Below are positions 53,080 through 62,804 of a DNA stretch of 64,000 nt, one piece after another. Below the pieces are notes generated by a model. The model was given only the letters and a program-made list of their open reading frames with translations. It ran no database searches and was not told the origin of the DNA. The position numbers were made by a program, and so were the translations under genes. Every line of letters starts with the position of its first letter. The stretch's first letter is position 1. Source of the DNA: Prevotellaceae bacterium (GTDB lineage: Bacteria > Bacteroidota > Bacteroidia > Bacteroidales > Bacteroidaceae); assembly GCA_003150315.1 (NCBI GenBank), contig QAML01000002.1, forward strand, positions 1 to 64,000, read 5' to 3'.

Positions 53080-56000
53080 ATGAATAAAATATTTTCCATA
53101 TTGTTTTCGGGAGTGCTGTTTGCGTGTGTGAATGTTTCCGCACAGCATCTCGACGGATATATGTACGGTGATGTGTCTGCGCCAACGGGCAGCGAATGGC
53201 AATCGCCCGAGAAGTTGTCGCTCAACAAGGAACTGCCGCATGCGTGGTTCTTTTCGTTTCAAAACACAGAGGCTGCCAAAAAAGTTTTGCCTGAAAACAG
53301 TGCCTTTTTCTCCTCGCTCGACGGCAACTGGAAGTTTCATTGGTCGGCAAATCCCGATGAAAGGATAAAAGGTTTCGAAAACAATGAGCCGGCAACGGGG
53401 AAATGGGACGAAATAGAAGTACCTTCGGCGTGGAATGTGGCAGGCATTGGCAAAGACGACAAATGCAAATACGGCATTCCCGTTTATGTGAACCAGGGCG
53501 GCATATTTTATCATAAAGTTGAGGTAGGTGATTGGCGCAAGGGAGTGATGCGCGAACCGCCCAAGACATGGACGACATACAAATACCGCAACGAGGTGGG
53601 GCAGTACGTTCGCAGTTTCAATGTTCCCGCCAATTGGAAAAAACTCAGGGTGTTCATAAACTTCGACGGCGTGGATTCGTTTTTCTATCTCTGGATAAAC
53701 GGCAAATATGTGGGGTTCTCCAAAAATTCCCGCAGTCTTGCGCAGTTCGACATAACGAAATATCTGGTAAAAGGGGCAAACCGTGTGGCGGTGGAGGTTT
53801 ATCGCTGTAGCGACGGCTCGTTTCTTGAAACGCAGGACATGTTCCGCATGGCGGGAATCATTCGTTCGGTATATCTTACCGCCACTCCCGAAATACATGT
53901 CGGCGACGTTGTGGCGATTCCCGATTTGGACAGTCATTATATAAATGGTGCACTCAACGTGAAACTGTCGGTTTCCAACCAGTCTGCGAAAGATGCGAAA
54001 CGTTACAGTATGCATTGCTCGCTATATCCCGTGGAACTTTATGGCGACGGGACATCGGATGCACCGGTAGCCAAAGCCGCCGTGGAAGTGGGCGACATAA
54101 CCAAACAGGGAAAGGCTCAATGCGAAATGCAACTGACCGTGCCGAACGTAAAACCGTGGTCGGCTGAAGCACCATGGCGTTATGTGCTCGTGGGAGAGCT
54201 TAAGGACAAAAAAGGACGTACCGTGGAAACTTTCTCTACCTATACCGGTTTTCGCAAGGTGGAAATCCGCGACACTCCCGCCCGTTTTGACGAATTCGGA
54301 AAGGCAGGCAGATATTTTTATGTCAATGGGCGCACGGTGAAACTCAAAGGTGTGAACCGCCACGAAACAAATCCGGAGCGCGGACACGCAGTTACACGCG
54401 AGCAAATGGAGAAAGAGGTGATGCTCATGAAACGTGCCAACATAAATCACGTTCGCAATTCGCATTATCCCGACAGCCCTTACTGGTATTACCTGTGCGA
54501 CAAATACGGAATATATCTCGAGGACGAATGCAACATAGAGTCTCATCTTTATTACTATGGCGATGCTTCGCTTTCGCATGTGGCGGAATTCAAGGCGGCT
54601 CACGTGGCACGCGAAATGGCTATGGTTCGCGCCGAAGTCAATCATCCCTCGATAGTTATATGGTCATTGGGCAACGAAGCGGGACCGGGCGATAATTTCA
54701 AGGCATGCTACAAGGCTATAAAGGATTTCGATGCTTCGCGTCCCATACAGTATGAGCGCAATAACGAAATTGTAGACATGGGTTCCAATCAATATCCTTC
54801 GATAGCTTGGGTAAGGAATGCCGTGAAGGGAGATGCCAAGCTGAAATACCCGTTTCATATTTCCGAATACGGACATTCCATGGGAAATGCCACTGGAAAT
54901 CTCGTGGATTATTGGAATGCCATTGAATCTACCAATTTCTTTTGCGGCGGAGCCATTTGGGAATGGGTTGATCACGGACTTTACAACTACACTCCGCAAG
55001 GTAAACGCTACATAGCCTATGGCGGTGATTTCGGCGACTATCCCAACGACGGTACTTTCTGTCTTGACGGAGTGATGTTCGCGGATCTTTCTCCAAAACC
55101 GCAATATTATGAAGTGAAAAAGGTTTATCAGAATGTTTCTGTGGCAGTAAACAGGGATTTGAGCACAGGAAACGGCAGGATTGAGGTGTTCAACAAGAAC
55201 TATTTCGAACCTGCGGTTTACGACATAAAATGGATTCTTGAGGAAGACGGTCACGAAATAGCCGGCGGCACACTTGCCAACATAAAATCCATACCTCCGC
55301 GTACCAAATTCCTTGTTCCGCTGCGCTTGGACCGTTCTCTGTTGAAAGCCGACAAGGAATATTTCGTGCGTGTGAGATTCATGCTCCCGAACGATATGCC
55401 TTGGGCAAAGAAAGGCTATGTGCAGGCAGAGGAACAGCTGGAAGTGAAAGCTGCGGAGGGACGCGAGAGCATTGCCAAGGCAGCTGCGGGAGAAACTCCC
55501 GAAGTAGTTGAAAGCAAAATAGGAGTAAAAGTCAGCGGCAATGGTTTCGCGGCAGAATTCGACGATGAAAAGGGCACATTGCGCTCGCTTGTTTACAACG
55601 GCAAAGATATAATCGTTCCCGATAACGGTCCGTGTGTGGATGCTTTCCGTGCTCCGCTCGACAATGACAATTGGACTTGTGATTCATGGTATGAAAATGG
55701 TTTGAATAACTTGAAGCATCACGCCAAAGACCGACAACTTTATAAACGTAAGGACGGCAGCGTAGTGATTTCCTATTGCGTGGAAGCGCAGGCACCTCAT
55801 GCGTATAAACGTTTGGGCGGCACTTCGGGGAGAATACGTGTGGAGGACAACGGAAAGCCGTTTGATGAAAACGATTTCAAGTTCAAAGCCATGCAGGTGT
55901 GGACTGTTTATCCCGACGGAAGTATAGAACTTGAAAGTTCCGTAAGTTCAAACAAACCGTCTGCGGTTTTGCCACGTCTCGGATATGTGATGTGTGTGCC

Positions 56001-57093
56001 GAAAGCGTTGGACAAATATACTTATTACGGTCGTGGTCCTGTGAACAACTATAACGATCGCAAAACAGGACAGTTTATAGGAAGATATGAAAGCACCGTT
56101 GATGCGCAATTTGTACAATACGGAAAACCGCAGAGCATGAGTAATAATGAAGATGTGCGTTGGTGTGCGCTCACAGATGCTTCCGGAGCGGGCGTGGTAT
56201 TCATTGCAAAAAACACAATGAGCACTTCCGCTCTTGCATATTCCGAACAGGCTCTCGACACGGCGGCACATCCCTATCAACTTCCCGAATCGGAGAAAAA
56301 CTATCTGCATCTTGACTGCGGAGTAACGGGAATAGGTGGAAACAGTTGCGGACAAGGCGGTCCGCTTGCCAAAGATGTGGTGAAAGCCACGCCTCATGCG
56401 TTCGGATTCATCATTCGTCCCGTGAACGGAGACGCAGACAGTCGTGCCTCTGTGAGCACATCGGGAGAAACGCCGCTGCTTCTGTCGCGTTCGAAAACGG
56501 GAGAGCTGTCGATAATTTTCCAAGATTCCGATGCCGTGATATATTACAGCATAAACGGAAAGCGTGTACGTGAATACAAAGACAAAATATCACTTTCGCA
56601 AGGAGGAAAAGTGGAAGCGTGGACTGCGTCTGTGCCGCAATTGAAAGCCGTTGAGAATTTTACAAAGATTGACCGAGTGCCCACGGAAGTGGTCTTTGCA
56701 AGCAGCGTAGAGGTTGGAGAAGGCGATGCATCGCACATGACCGACGGTAATCCCGATACTTTCTGGCACACAATGTATAGTGTAACCGTGGCAAAGTTTC
56801 CGCATTGGGTGGACTTGGATGCCGGCAGCGTAAAGACGATAAAAGGACTTACGTATCTGCCACGTCAGCACAACCGCAACGGACGCATTAAAGATTATAA
56901 GGTACAGGTAAGTATTGATGGGAAATCCTGGGGAAAAGTTGTGGCACAGGGCGAGTTTGAAGACACGGAAAAGGAGAAGCAGGTCGTATTTTCTGCTCCG
57001 ATAAAGGCACGCTATGTCCGTTTCACGGCTCTTTCGGCTTGCGATGGTCAGGATTTTGCAACGGCTGCCGAAATTAGTATTCTTGCCGAATGA
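53080..57093 (+). CDS. GH2 beta-galactosidase with C-terminal F5/8 domain
   Basis: 1337 residues, exported (MNKIFSILFSGVLFACVNVSA). LacZ-type order: jelly-roll sugar-binding domain, immunoglobulin-like domain, TIM barrel with acid/base Glu533 (WSLGNEAGPG) and nucleophile Glu596 (FHISEYGHSMGN), then the GH2 domains 4 and 5 (Bgal small chain; YYGRGPVNNYNDRK). Added at the C-terminus are a chitobiase/FN3-like segment (about 1120-1190) and an F5/8 type C carbohydrate-binding domain (DGNPDTFWHTMYS ... ARYVRFTALSA). It likely removes terminal galactose from host or dietary glycans at the cell surface. First gene of a cluster. Confidence 0.94.
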   Translation: MNKIFSILFSGVLFACVNVSAQHLDGYMYGDVSAPTGSEWQSPEKLSLNKELPHAWFFSFQNTEAAKKVLPENSAFFSSLDGNWKFHWSANPDERIKGFENNEPATGKWDEIEVPSAWNVAGIGKDDKCKYGIPVYVNQGGIFYHKVEVGDWRKGVMREPPKTWTTYKYRNEVGQYVRSFNVPANWKKLRVFINFDGVDSFFYLWINGKYVGFSKNSRSLAQFDITKYLVKGANRVAVEVYRCSDGSFLETQDMFRMAGIIRSVYLTATPEIHVGDVVAIPDLDSHYINGALNVKLSVSNQSAKDAKRYSMHCSLYPVELYGDGTSDAPVAKAAVEVGDITKQGKAQCEMQLTVPNVKPWSAEAPWRYVLVGELKDKKGRTVETFSTYTGFRKVEIRDTPARFDEFGKAGRYFYVNGRTVKLKGVNRHETNPERGHAVTREQMEKEVMLMKRANINHVRNSHYPDSPYWYYLCDKYGIYLEDECNIESHLYYYGDASLSHVAEFKAAHVAREMAMVRAEVNHPSIVIWSLGNEAGPGDNFKACYKAIKDFDASRPIQYERNNEIVDMGSNQYPSIAWVRNAVKGDAKLKYPFHISEYGHSMGNATGNLVDYWNAIESTNFFCGGAIWEWVDHGLYNYTPQGKRYIAYGGDFGDYPNDGTFCLDGVMFADLSPKPQYYEVKKVYQNVSVAVNRDLSTGNGRIEVFNKNYFEPAVYDIKWILEEDGHEIAGGTLANIKSIPPRTKFLVPLRLDRSLLKADKEYFVRVRFMLPNDMPWAKKGYVQAEEQLEVKAAEGRESIAKAAAGETPEVVESKIGVKVSGNGFAAEFDDEKGTLRSLVYNGKDIIVPDNGPCVDAFRAPLDNDNWTCDSWYENGLNNLKHHAKDRQLYKRKDGSVVISYCVEAQAPHAYKRLGGTSGRIRVEDNGKPFDENDFKFKAMQVWTVYPDGSIELESSVSSNKPSAVLPRLGYVMCVPKALDKYTYYGRGPVNNYNDRKTGQFIGRYESTVDAQFVQYGKPQSMSNNEDVRWCALTDASGAGVVFIAKNTMSTSALAYSEQALDTAAHPYQLPESEKNYLHLDCGVTGIGGNSCGQGGPLAKDVVKATPHAFGFIIRPVNGDADSRASVSTSGETPLLLSRSKTGELSIIFQDSDAVIYYSINGKRVREYKDKISLSQGGKVEAWTASVPQLKAVENFTKIDRVPTEVVFASSVEVGEGDASHMTDGNPDTFWHTMYSVTVAKFPHWVDLDAGSVKTIKGLTYLPRQHNRNGRIKDYKVQVSIDGKSWGKVVAQGEFEDTEKEKQVVFSAPIKARYVRFTALSACDGQDFATAAEISILAE

Positions 57094-57204
57094 TTTGTGT
57101 GATATGAAATGCTTGTAGTGTTAAAATATGTGTTTTGTATGATTGCGTTAGTGCGTGTTGCAAAAAATAATATACATCAAAACAATATATCGTGTGAAAA
57201 AGTT

Positions 57205-57212
57205 TATCTTTG
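57205..57212 (+). promoter_or_regulatory. Candidate -7 box of the 57246 gene
   Basis: TATCTTTG, 33 nt before the start; suggests that the lectin-like gene and its followers can be transcribed separately from the GH2 gene. Confidence 0.5.
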
Positions 57213-57245
57213 TACCCAAGTTCAACCAATTTGTAATTTTTTATC

Positions 57246-57983
57246 ATGAATAAGAGCATCCTGCTTATTTCCCTGCTAGTATTATGCGGTGTGAACTGCG
57301 TATCGGCACAAAAATATCCTTCGACAGACGCTTCCGGCGCAAAGGTGTATTATAAAATAGCCAGTGCATATCCCGAGTATTCGCAAATGTGCATTGAGGA
57401 TAACTCGTTGAGAGCTTCCTCAAACGGTTATAGCTTTTGGGTAAACGAGATTTCCGACAATACAAAACAGGAATGGGAACTCGTAGTTTCCACAGACGGA
57501 GAAGAAAATTATTATTTCCGTAATCGCAGTTCGCGTCGTTATATTAGTAGCGCGGGTTCTTGGAAAGATAATTACTATACTCCGAATGCCGCAACGATTC
57601 GTACAACAATCAAGCCGTTTACCATTCAGGAATTGGACGACAACCAGATTGTTATTAAATATAATGACGGTAATGGCGATCGTTATCTTTTTGCTGCCGA
57701 TTCGGCAGGAGTGCAGCCTGGCTTTAATGTTTACGGACTTGAGAATTCCGTATGGGCTTGGAAAGTTTGCGATGCAACCGGTGTACCTGTTTCGATAAAT
57801 AAAATACTGAAGGAAAACAATGTGAAAGTTAGCGTTGTGAACCGTGTTATAAAGGTTGAAGGCGTTGATGTTTACAGTTTGTATAATGACGAAGGTATTC
57901 GTTTGGAAAACGACAGCGTGCTTGAACCCGGAATTTATTTTGTAAGCGCGAAAGGCGTTTCGTATAAAGTCCTTGTGAAATAA
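57246..57983 (+). CDS. Exported ricin-type lectin-like protein with sorting tail
   Basis: 245 residues with signal peptide (cut after SAQ). The body (residues 30-175) has beta-trefoil-like strands: YYKIASAYPEYSQMCIED, QEWELVVSTDGEENYYFRNR and RYLFAADS, typical of RICIN carbohydrate-binding modules. The last 60 residues form a sorting-like tail (VYSLYNDEGIRLENDSVLEPG). Probably binds the glycan that the neighbouring enzymes degrade. 25 nt before the esterase gene. Confidence 0.75.
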   Translation: MNKSILLISLLVLCGVNCVSAQKYPSTDASGAKVYYKIASAYPEYSQMCIEDNSLRASSNGYSFWVNEISDNTKQEWELVVSTDGEENYYFRNRSSRRYISSAGSWKDNYYTPNAATIRTTIKPFTIQELDDNQIVIKYNDGNGDRYLFAADSAGVQPGFNVYGLENSVWAWKVCDATGVPVSINKILKENNVKVSVVNRVIKVEGVDVYSLYNDEGIRLENDSVLEPGIYFVSAKGVSYKVLVK

Positions 57984-58008
57984 CGCCGGCTTCTAAAACT
58001 ATAGGATT

Positions 58009-59643
58009 ATGAAAGCATTCTACAAAATGATTGTTGCCGCTGTTGCGGCAGGTGTGTTTGTCAATGCGTATTCAAAGGTGATTCTTCCTTCGTTTTATGC
58101 AGACAATATGGTGCTTCAGCAAAAAGCCTTGATGACTGTAAAAGGTAAGGCTATTCCTAATTCCACGGTAAAGTTCAAAGCTTCTTGGGATAATAAGACA
58201 ATTCTTGCAAAAGCTGATGCGCAGGGCGAGTTTACGATAAAGTTCCGTGTTCCCGCAGCATCTATGAAAGCATATAAACTTAGCTTTTCCGACGGCAACG
58301 GCGAGAAAGTTCTTTCGGATGTTTATTCCGGAGAAGTTTGGTTCTGTTCCGGTCAGTCAAACATGCAGATGCCTGTACAAGGTTCCTGGGGATTGATGAA
58401 CAATTATCAGGAAGAAATTAAGAACGCCAACTATCCAATGATAAAACTCCTTAGTGTTGCAGCTTCCGGCAAGAATAACCATCCTGCAGATGATACTGAC
58501 CTTAGGTCTAATTGGGTAGCTTGTTCTCCTTCTACCATTCCCGATTTCTCGGCTTTGGCTTATTGCTTCGGACGTGAATTGTACAAGAATCTGAATATCC
58601 CAATCGGTTTAATTCAGTGCGCTTACGGCGGTTCTAATGCCGAGGCGTGGGTAAGTCTCGAGACTGCGCGTACAATTCCTGCGTTGAAGACTCAATTGGA
58701 TAAATGTGCCCAATATGACTTCCACCGTGATTCGGTTAGCAAATACCTTGGCATGAAGAATGAGTTCCAAGTGCCTACGCTTTTATACAATACCATGGTT
58801 CACCCGATGATCAATTTTCCTATTCGCGGTGTGATTTGGTATCAGGGAGAAGCCAATGCTTGGGGCAGCAGCTATTACACGGCTCTTATGGACAGTCTTA
58901 TTTCAAGTTGGCGCAAAGATTGGGGATATAAGTTTCCGTTCTATACTGTTCAGCTTGCAGCCTATCAAACGCCGGCAGAGTTCCAAGAGAATTCCAACTG
59001 GGCGGCTTTGCGTTGGGACCAATGGAAAACTTCGCAGCAAATGGATAGTACCGGCATGGCTACTGCAGTAGATGTCGGAAACGCCACCGACATTCATCCC
59101 AAGAACAAGCAGGAGGTTGGTCGCCGTCTCGCGTTGATTGCCTTAAAAAATACTTATGGCTTCGATGTCGTGGCTGATGCTCCGAAGCCGGTGAGCTATC
59201 GTTTCGAATATAAAAAGGCTTACATAACATTTGACAAGAAAATCCACGTGCGCAATGACTCTGTGCCTGTAGGATTCCGGTTCAAAGATAGATCGTATAA
59301 GAGATTCTACGCAGCTACAGCAAAAGTTGTTGGCGACAAAACTATAGAAATTTCTGTTTCACAGCCTTTACGTCCTTCGGCAATTTATTATAATTGGGCG
59401 GATTATCCTATAGGAAATATTTACGGTGAAAATAATCTGCCGGTACTTCCTTTCCGCACCGACCAAATGAATCTGATTGATGATTTGGTAGGAATTGATA
59501 ATGTTCGCACCGATGCCGGCAAGAGCAATAATGTTTATACCACCGACGGAGTACTTATAAAGAGCGATGCGGGGGAACAAGATATGGAGAATCTCCCTAA
59601 AGGCATTTGCGTTATAGGCAACAAGAAGAAACTCGTCAAATAA
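58009..59643 (+). CDS. Sialate O-acetylesterase
   Basis: Removes O-acetyl groups from sialic acid (or from other acetylated sugars), allowing later trimming. SGNH/SASA fold with nucleophile Ser117 in SGQSNMQMP and the DIHP pair Asp361/His363. Other family blocks are QCAYGGSNAEAW and IWYQGEANAW. 544 residues, exported, and ending in a sorting-like tail (VYTTDGVLIK ... LPKGICVIGNKKKL). No sialidase gene is present in the window. Confidence 0.92.
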   Translation: MKAFYKMIVAAVAAGVFVNAYSKVILPSFYADNMVLQQKALMTVKGKAIPNSTVKFKASWDNKTILAKADAQGEFTIKFRVPAASMKAYKLSFSDGNGEKVLSDVYSGEVWFCSGQSNMQMPVQGSWGLMNNYQEEIKNANYPMIKLLSVAASGKNNHPADDTDLRSNWVACSPSTIPDFSALAYCFGRELYKNLNIPIGLIQCAYGGSNAEAWVSLETARTIPALKTQLDKCAQYDFHRDSVSKYLGMKNEFQVPTLLYNTMVHPMINFPIRGVIWYQGEANAWGSSYYTALMDSLISSWRKDWGYKFPFYTVQLAAYQTPAEFQENSNWAALRWDQWKTSQQMDSTGMATAVDVGNATDIHPKNKQEVGRRLALIALKNTYGFDVVADAPKPVSYRFEYKKAYITFDKKIHVRNDSVPVGFRFKDRSYKRFYAATAKVVGDKTIEISVSQPLRPSAIYYNWADYPIGNIYGENNLPVLPFRTDQMNLIDDLVGIDNVRTDAGKSNNVYTTDGVLIKSDAGEQDMENLPKGICVIGNKKKLVK

Positions 59644-62289
59644 ATGTTAGGCATGAAAGCAAATGCAAGACTACTTGTTTGTGCGCTTGCCGCAATACTA
59701 TGTTGCGGCGGTGTGCAGGCACAGAACAAAAAAATATATCTGGCGTCTTCTTCAAGCCGCTATCCTAACGAACGTCCCATTTGGAGCGAAAAACAGGCGC
59801 AGGAATGGTTCGACAAACACAGTCCGATAAAAGGTATTAACCACCCCGAGCCTCCTTGTGATGCCGTTTCCCAAGACGAAGCTTTGCAACGCGCTGCACA
59901 GATAGGCTATAACTCTGTACGTTGGTGGCCTAATAGTTGGGATTATATAAACAGTGTGGACAATTATGCCACTATTGCCGCAAAGCATGGCATTAACTGC
60001 GCTCCTGTCTTCAGTTTTACCCACGTTCCTACGAGTGCCAGCGATTCTACCAGCATGGAAAAGAAAGTCAGGGAAATTATACGTTATTTCCGTGGCGACG
60101 AACGTATTATCATGTGGGATATATGGAACGAACCGGTAATGTCGGGCGAGGATTGTCGCGACCAGATGAAATGGATTCGCATAATAGCCCAATGGTGCAG
60201 GGAAGAAGGTTGTACTCAGGCAATAACTTCTTCAATTCTGTGGGACCCGGAGATTTCTGCTGCCAAAGAGAATGCTTATACCGGTGTACGTCGCGAAGCC
60301 GAGAAGGAAATGGACCTTCACAATTTTCACGATTATGTGATGCAGGAGAGCCATAGTGCCAACATCACCTACGTCATGAATCGTTTTAAGAAAATAGATA
60401 ATCGTCCTCTTGTTTGTACGGAGTGTCTCACCCGTCCCGACGGTTCCGGCATGGCTATAACCCTGTCCGAATTCTCCAAACACAAGATTGGTTTCTATAC
60501 ATGGGGACTTTATGCAAGCGATCCCAACTGGGAAATAAGATGGGGGCGTTCTGCTTATTACGCTTACGAACCCATGTTCCACAACATCCTGTATGCAGGA
60601 GGCGATCCTGTAAACGAGCAGGAACTTGAATGTGTCAAGAATTTCCGTTTCCAAGAAGGTAGCGAGAGCATCTATCCCGGCAAGGAAATCACCGAACGTT
60701 GGACAAAACGTCGTGCATGGAAGTGGATGAACGATACTCCTTTGAAAGGCATAAAACTCAATTCTCTTGACGAAGCCGCCGAATGGTTGAATCAACATGC
60801 CTCCGACGGTGTTTACAATACCATGACGGTGAACCTAAGCTACAAACAATACAATCAGACAGGCATTACCGCTTATGGTGAAAAGCTTGGTGCATTGGCT
60901 GCAAAGGCTAACAACGCCGGCATAAAGCTCATACCCGTATTCTTTAAGAGTGGCGAGCTTGCTTCGTCAAAGCAATATATGGCGCAATACATAAGCAATA
61001 TAATGGGCAAGTTCTATAATGACCGTCGTTTCGAAGGTTGGTGTTTGTTTGACCAGACTTCTACCGACGAACCCTCGGATTATAAGAATGTTTTCCAGTA
61101 TATATTCAGCTATGTGCGCTATGTGTTCCCCAACCAGCCTATGTTTGCCGCTCCCATGCTTGATGCTTCGCAACAGACCGATTCCACAGCTGCCGATTTC
61201 AACAATTACATGTGGCAGTTGAGTGATGTTGTGGCTTTCAACACGCCTGATGGTGCGGAAGTCTCTTCGTCGCAGCTCGAAAACCTGTTCACAGCATACG
61301 AAAGACCACTCTTTTTCATGAACACCCGTAAACTGCAGGAAGGTTTTGCACCTCTTCATGTTAATTGGGTGGCTGCGGAACAACTTGATGCAAACGAGGT
61401 GAAAAACTTCAAGAACACTCCGCTCTACATAGTAAAAGACGGCGACACCAACAAGATGCCGTCGTGGAAAGCCTGGGCTATGGTTAACAACGAACCTGTT
61501 AAGGGATTGTCATACAGTTCTGCCGATGCTGCTCTTGCGGGTATTTCCGCACAGGGTTCTAAGGGCATCTACAACAGTGTTCAGGTTCGTTTCGATTTCA
61601 GAAACTATTCGTCCGACCGCGCAGCCTTTATTGAAAAAATCAATGCAGTTCTAGATTCTGCCGCCAAATACGGCATGACGGTGCTTCCCAGTCTCCTCGA
61701 TGACCGCTATGCCACACGCAATGCCACTACTCTCGGCAACTATGTGGCTGATGTCATCAAGACCTACAATAATGATTCGCGCATTAAGGCATGGGAAATA
61801 TACAATCGTCCCTCTACGTCGTCGCAGGCTACGAATGCCAAGATGCTCAACCTCATTCCGCAGCTGTTCACTGCCGCAAGAAACGTTTCTCCGCAGCGTC
61901 CGGTGTTTGTAACTCCCAATGTGCAGACCACCAAATTTGCTGCCGATTTCGACTACATAGGCGAATTGGTACACGGACACCGTAACGGATGGAACAAACT
62001 CACTCACGGATACGGCAGTGTTAATCTTACGTATCTTTGCTGGAAACTGAGCGACATCGTGTCCTATAATTCTTCGCAGGATTCGCCCGAACTCGGTTGG
62101 CTTAACAGTGTTGCCTATCGTTTTGGTCGTCCTGTTATTTGTTCGAAGTGGGAAAACAAATCCTCTTCCACAATCGATGAAACACTTGCGGTGTTTAACG
62201 ATTGCCATGTCATGTGGTATGTGGACGGGAGTCTTGACGATGCAAAAGTCAAGAGTTTCAAGTATCGTACAATAATCACAGAACACTAA
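59644..62289 (+). CDS. Exported protein of three tandem GH5-like TIM barrels, only the first catalytic
   Basis: 881 residues with signal peptide (cut after VQAQ). Three homologous barrels: about 35-350, 355-615 and 620-880. Strand-4 acid/base position: E163 in IWNEP of barrel 1, Q471 in LFDQT of barrel 2, R722 in IYNRP of barrel 3. Strand-7 nucleophile position: E260 (LVCTEC) in barrel 1, N560 (LFFMNT) and K835 (VICSKW) in the others. So barrel 1 looks active and barrels 2 and 3 are pseudo-enzymes, perhaps for glycan binding. A start at the next Met (59653) is also possible. Directly follows the esterase (stop and start adjacent). Substrate unknown. Confidence 0.85.
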   Translation: MLGMKANARLLVCALAAILCCGGVQAQNKKIYLASSSSRYPNERPIWSEKQAQEWFDKHSPIKGINHPEPPCDAVSQDEALQRAAQIGYNSVRWWPNSWDYINSVDNYATIAAKHGINCAPVFSFTHVPTSASDSTSMEKKVREIIRYFRGDERIIMWDIWNEPVMSGEDCRDQMKWIRIIAQWCREEGCTQAITSSILWDPEISAAKENAYTGVRREAEKEMDLHNFHDYVMQESHSANITYVMNRFKKIDNRPLVCTECLTRPDGSGMAITLSEFSKHKIGFYTWGLYASDPNWEIRWGRSAYYAYEPMFHNILYAGGDPVNEQELECVKNFRFQEGSESIYPGKEITERWTKRRAWKWMNDTPLKGIKLNSLDEAAEWLNQHASDGVYNTMTVNLSYKQYNQTGITAYGEKLGALAAKANNAGIKLIPVFFKSGELASSKQYMAQYISNIMGKFYNDRRFEGWCLFDQTSTDEPSDYKNVFQYIFSYVRYVFPNQPMFAAPMLDASQQTDSTAADFNNYMWQLSDVVAFNTPDGAEVSSSQLENLFTAYERPLFFMNTRKLQEGFAPLHVNWVAAEQLDANEVKNFKNTPLYIVKDGDTNKMPSWKAWAMVNNEPVKGLSYSSADAALAGISAQGSKGIYNSVQVRFDFRNYSSDRAAFIEKINAVLDSAAKYGMTVLPSLLDDRYATRNATTLGNYVADVIKTYNNDSRIKAWEIYNRPSTSSQATNAKMLNLIPQLFTAARNVSPQRPVFVTPNVQTTKFAADFDYIGELVHGHRNGWNKLTHGYGSVNLTYLCWKLSDIVSYNSSQDSPELGWLNSVAYRFGRPVICSKWENKSSSTIDETLAVFNDCHVMWYVDGSLDDAKVKSFKYRTIITEH

Positions 62290-62302
62290 TTTGTGTTCTC
62301 GT

Positions 62303-62338
62303 AAAAAAGCTACGCCGCATTTGCGGCGTGGCTTTTTT
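62303..62338 (+). terminator. Terminator of the glycan-degradation cluster
   Basis: 17-bp stem with one G-U (AAAAAAGC...GCCGC and its complement) followed by T residues, 13 nt after the stop. Confidence 0.85.
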
Positions 62339-62580
62339 GTTTTTATGTTTGTCGATAGGCTTAGCCGCTTGCGCTAACGTATTTTCTTGCACATCCAAGA
62401 GCATGCCCTCCGAAACGTTTTTCTTGCAATAGGGCATAGTCCCTATATATCCGCCGCCGTCCGGGATTGTTGTCATCTCACTCGTACACGTGTTCCGAAC
62501 GCCTGCCTTGCCTAAGCATTTAGCATACCGTTTTTAGCATCGTTTTCATGCCATTTTTCCCCCGTTAAAGTATGCAGGAA
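62339..62580. other. Non-coding region
   Basis: Nothing recognised; a short minus-strand frame here has no family features. Confidence 0.5.
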
Positions 62581-62704
62581 AAAACACATGGCTTATCGTG
62601 AAAAATACAAGGCACTTATTTTAAAATAAGTGCCTTATATTTCAAAATATGTGCCTTATATTTTTCGCTTTTATAAGTGTACGAAATACAATGACTTACA
62701 AAAC
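62581..62704 (+). repeat. 21-bp palindromic repeat array, copy 7 (four units plus tail)
   Basis: Units at 62581, 62602, 62623 and 62644. The tail is diverged at its start (TACGAAATACAATGACTTA, from about 62680) but keeps the AATGACTTACAAAA end and a spacing of about 15 nt. Between convergent genes. Confidence 0.9.
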
Positions 62705-62745
62705 GGAGAAAATAAGGTGTGGAACAGGGGTGTTGGGGCACAAAA

Positions 62746-62779
62746 ATACGGCTGCCTCCGCATTGGGGAGCAGCCGTAT
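62746..62779 (-). terminator. Terminator of the sugar nucleotidyltransferase gene
   Basis: ATACGGCTGC and GCAGCCGTAT arms with inner CTCC/GGAG pairing; on the minus strand followed by TTTTTG. Confidence 0.8.
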
Positions 62780-62804
62780 GAAGTTTGCTTGTTCCTTATA
62801 TGGA

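Noticed and set aside
57102..57143. Eighth copy of the 21-bp repeat
   Set aside because: One unit-like stretch (AAAATATGTG at 57123) is similar, but the neighbour is poor and the tail is missing; at most a relic.
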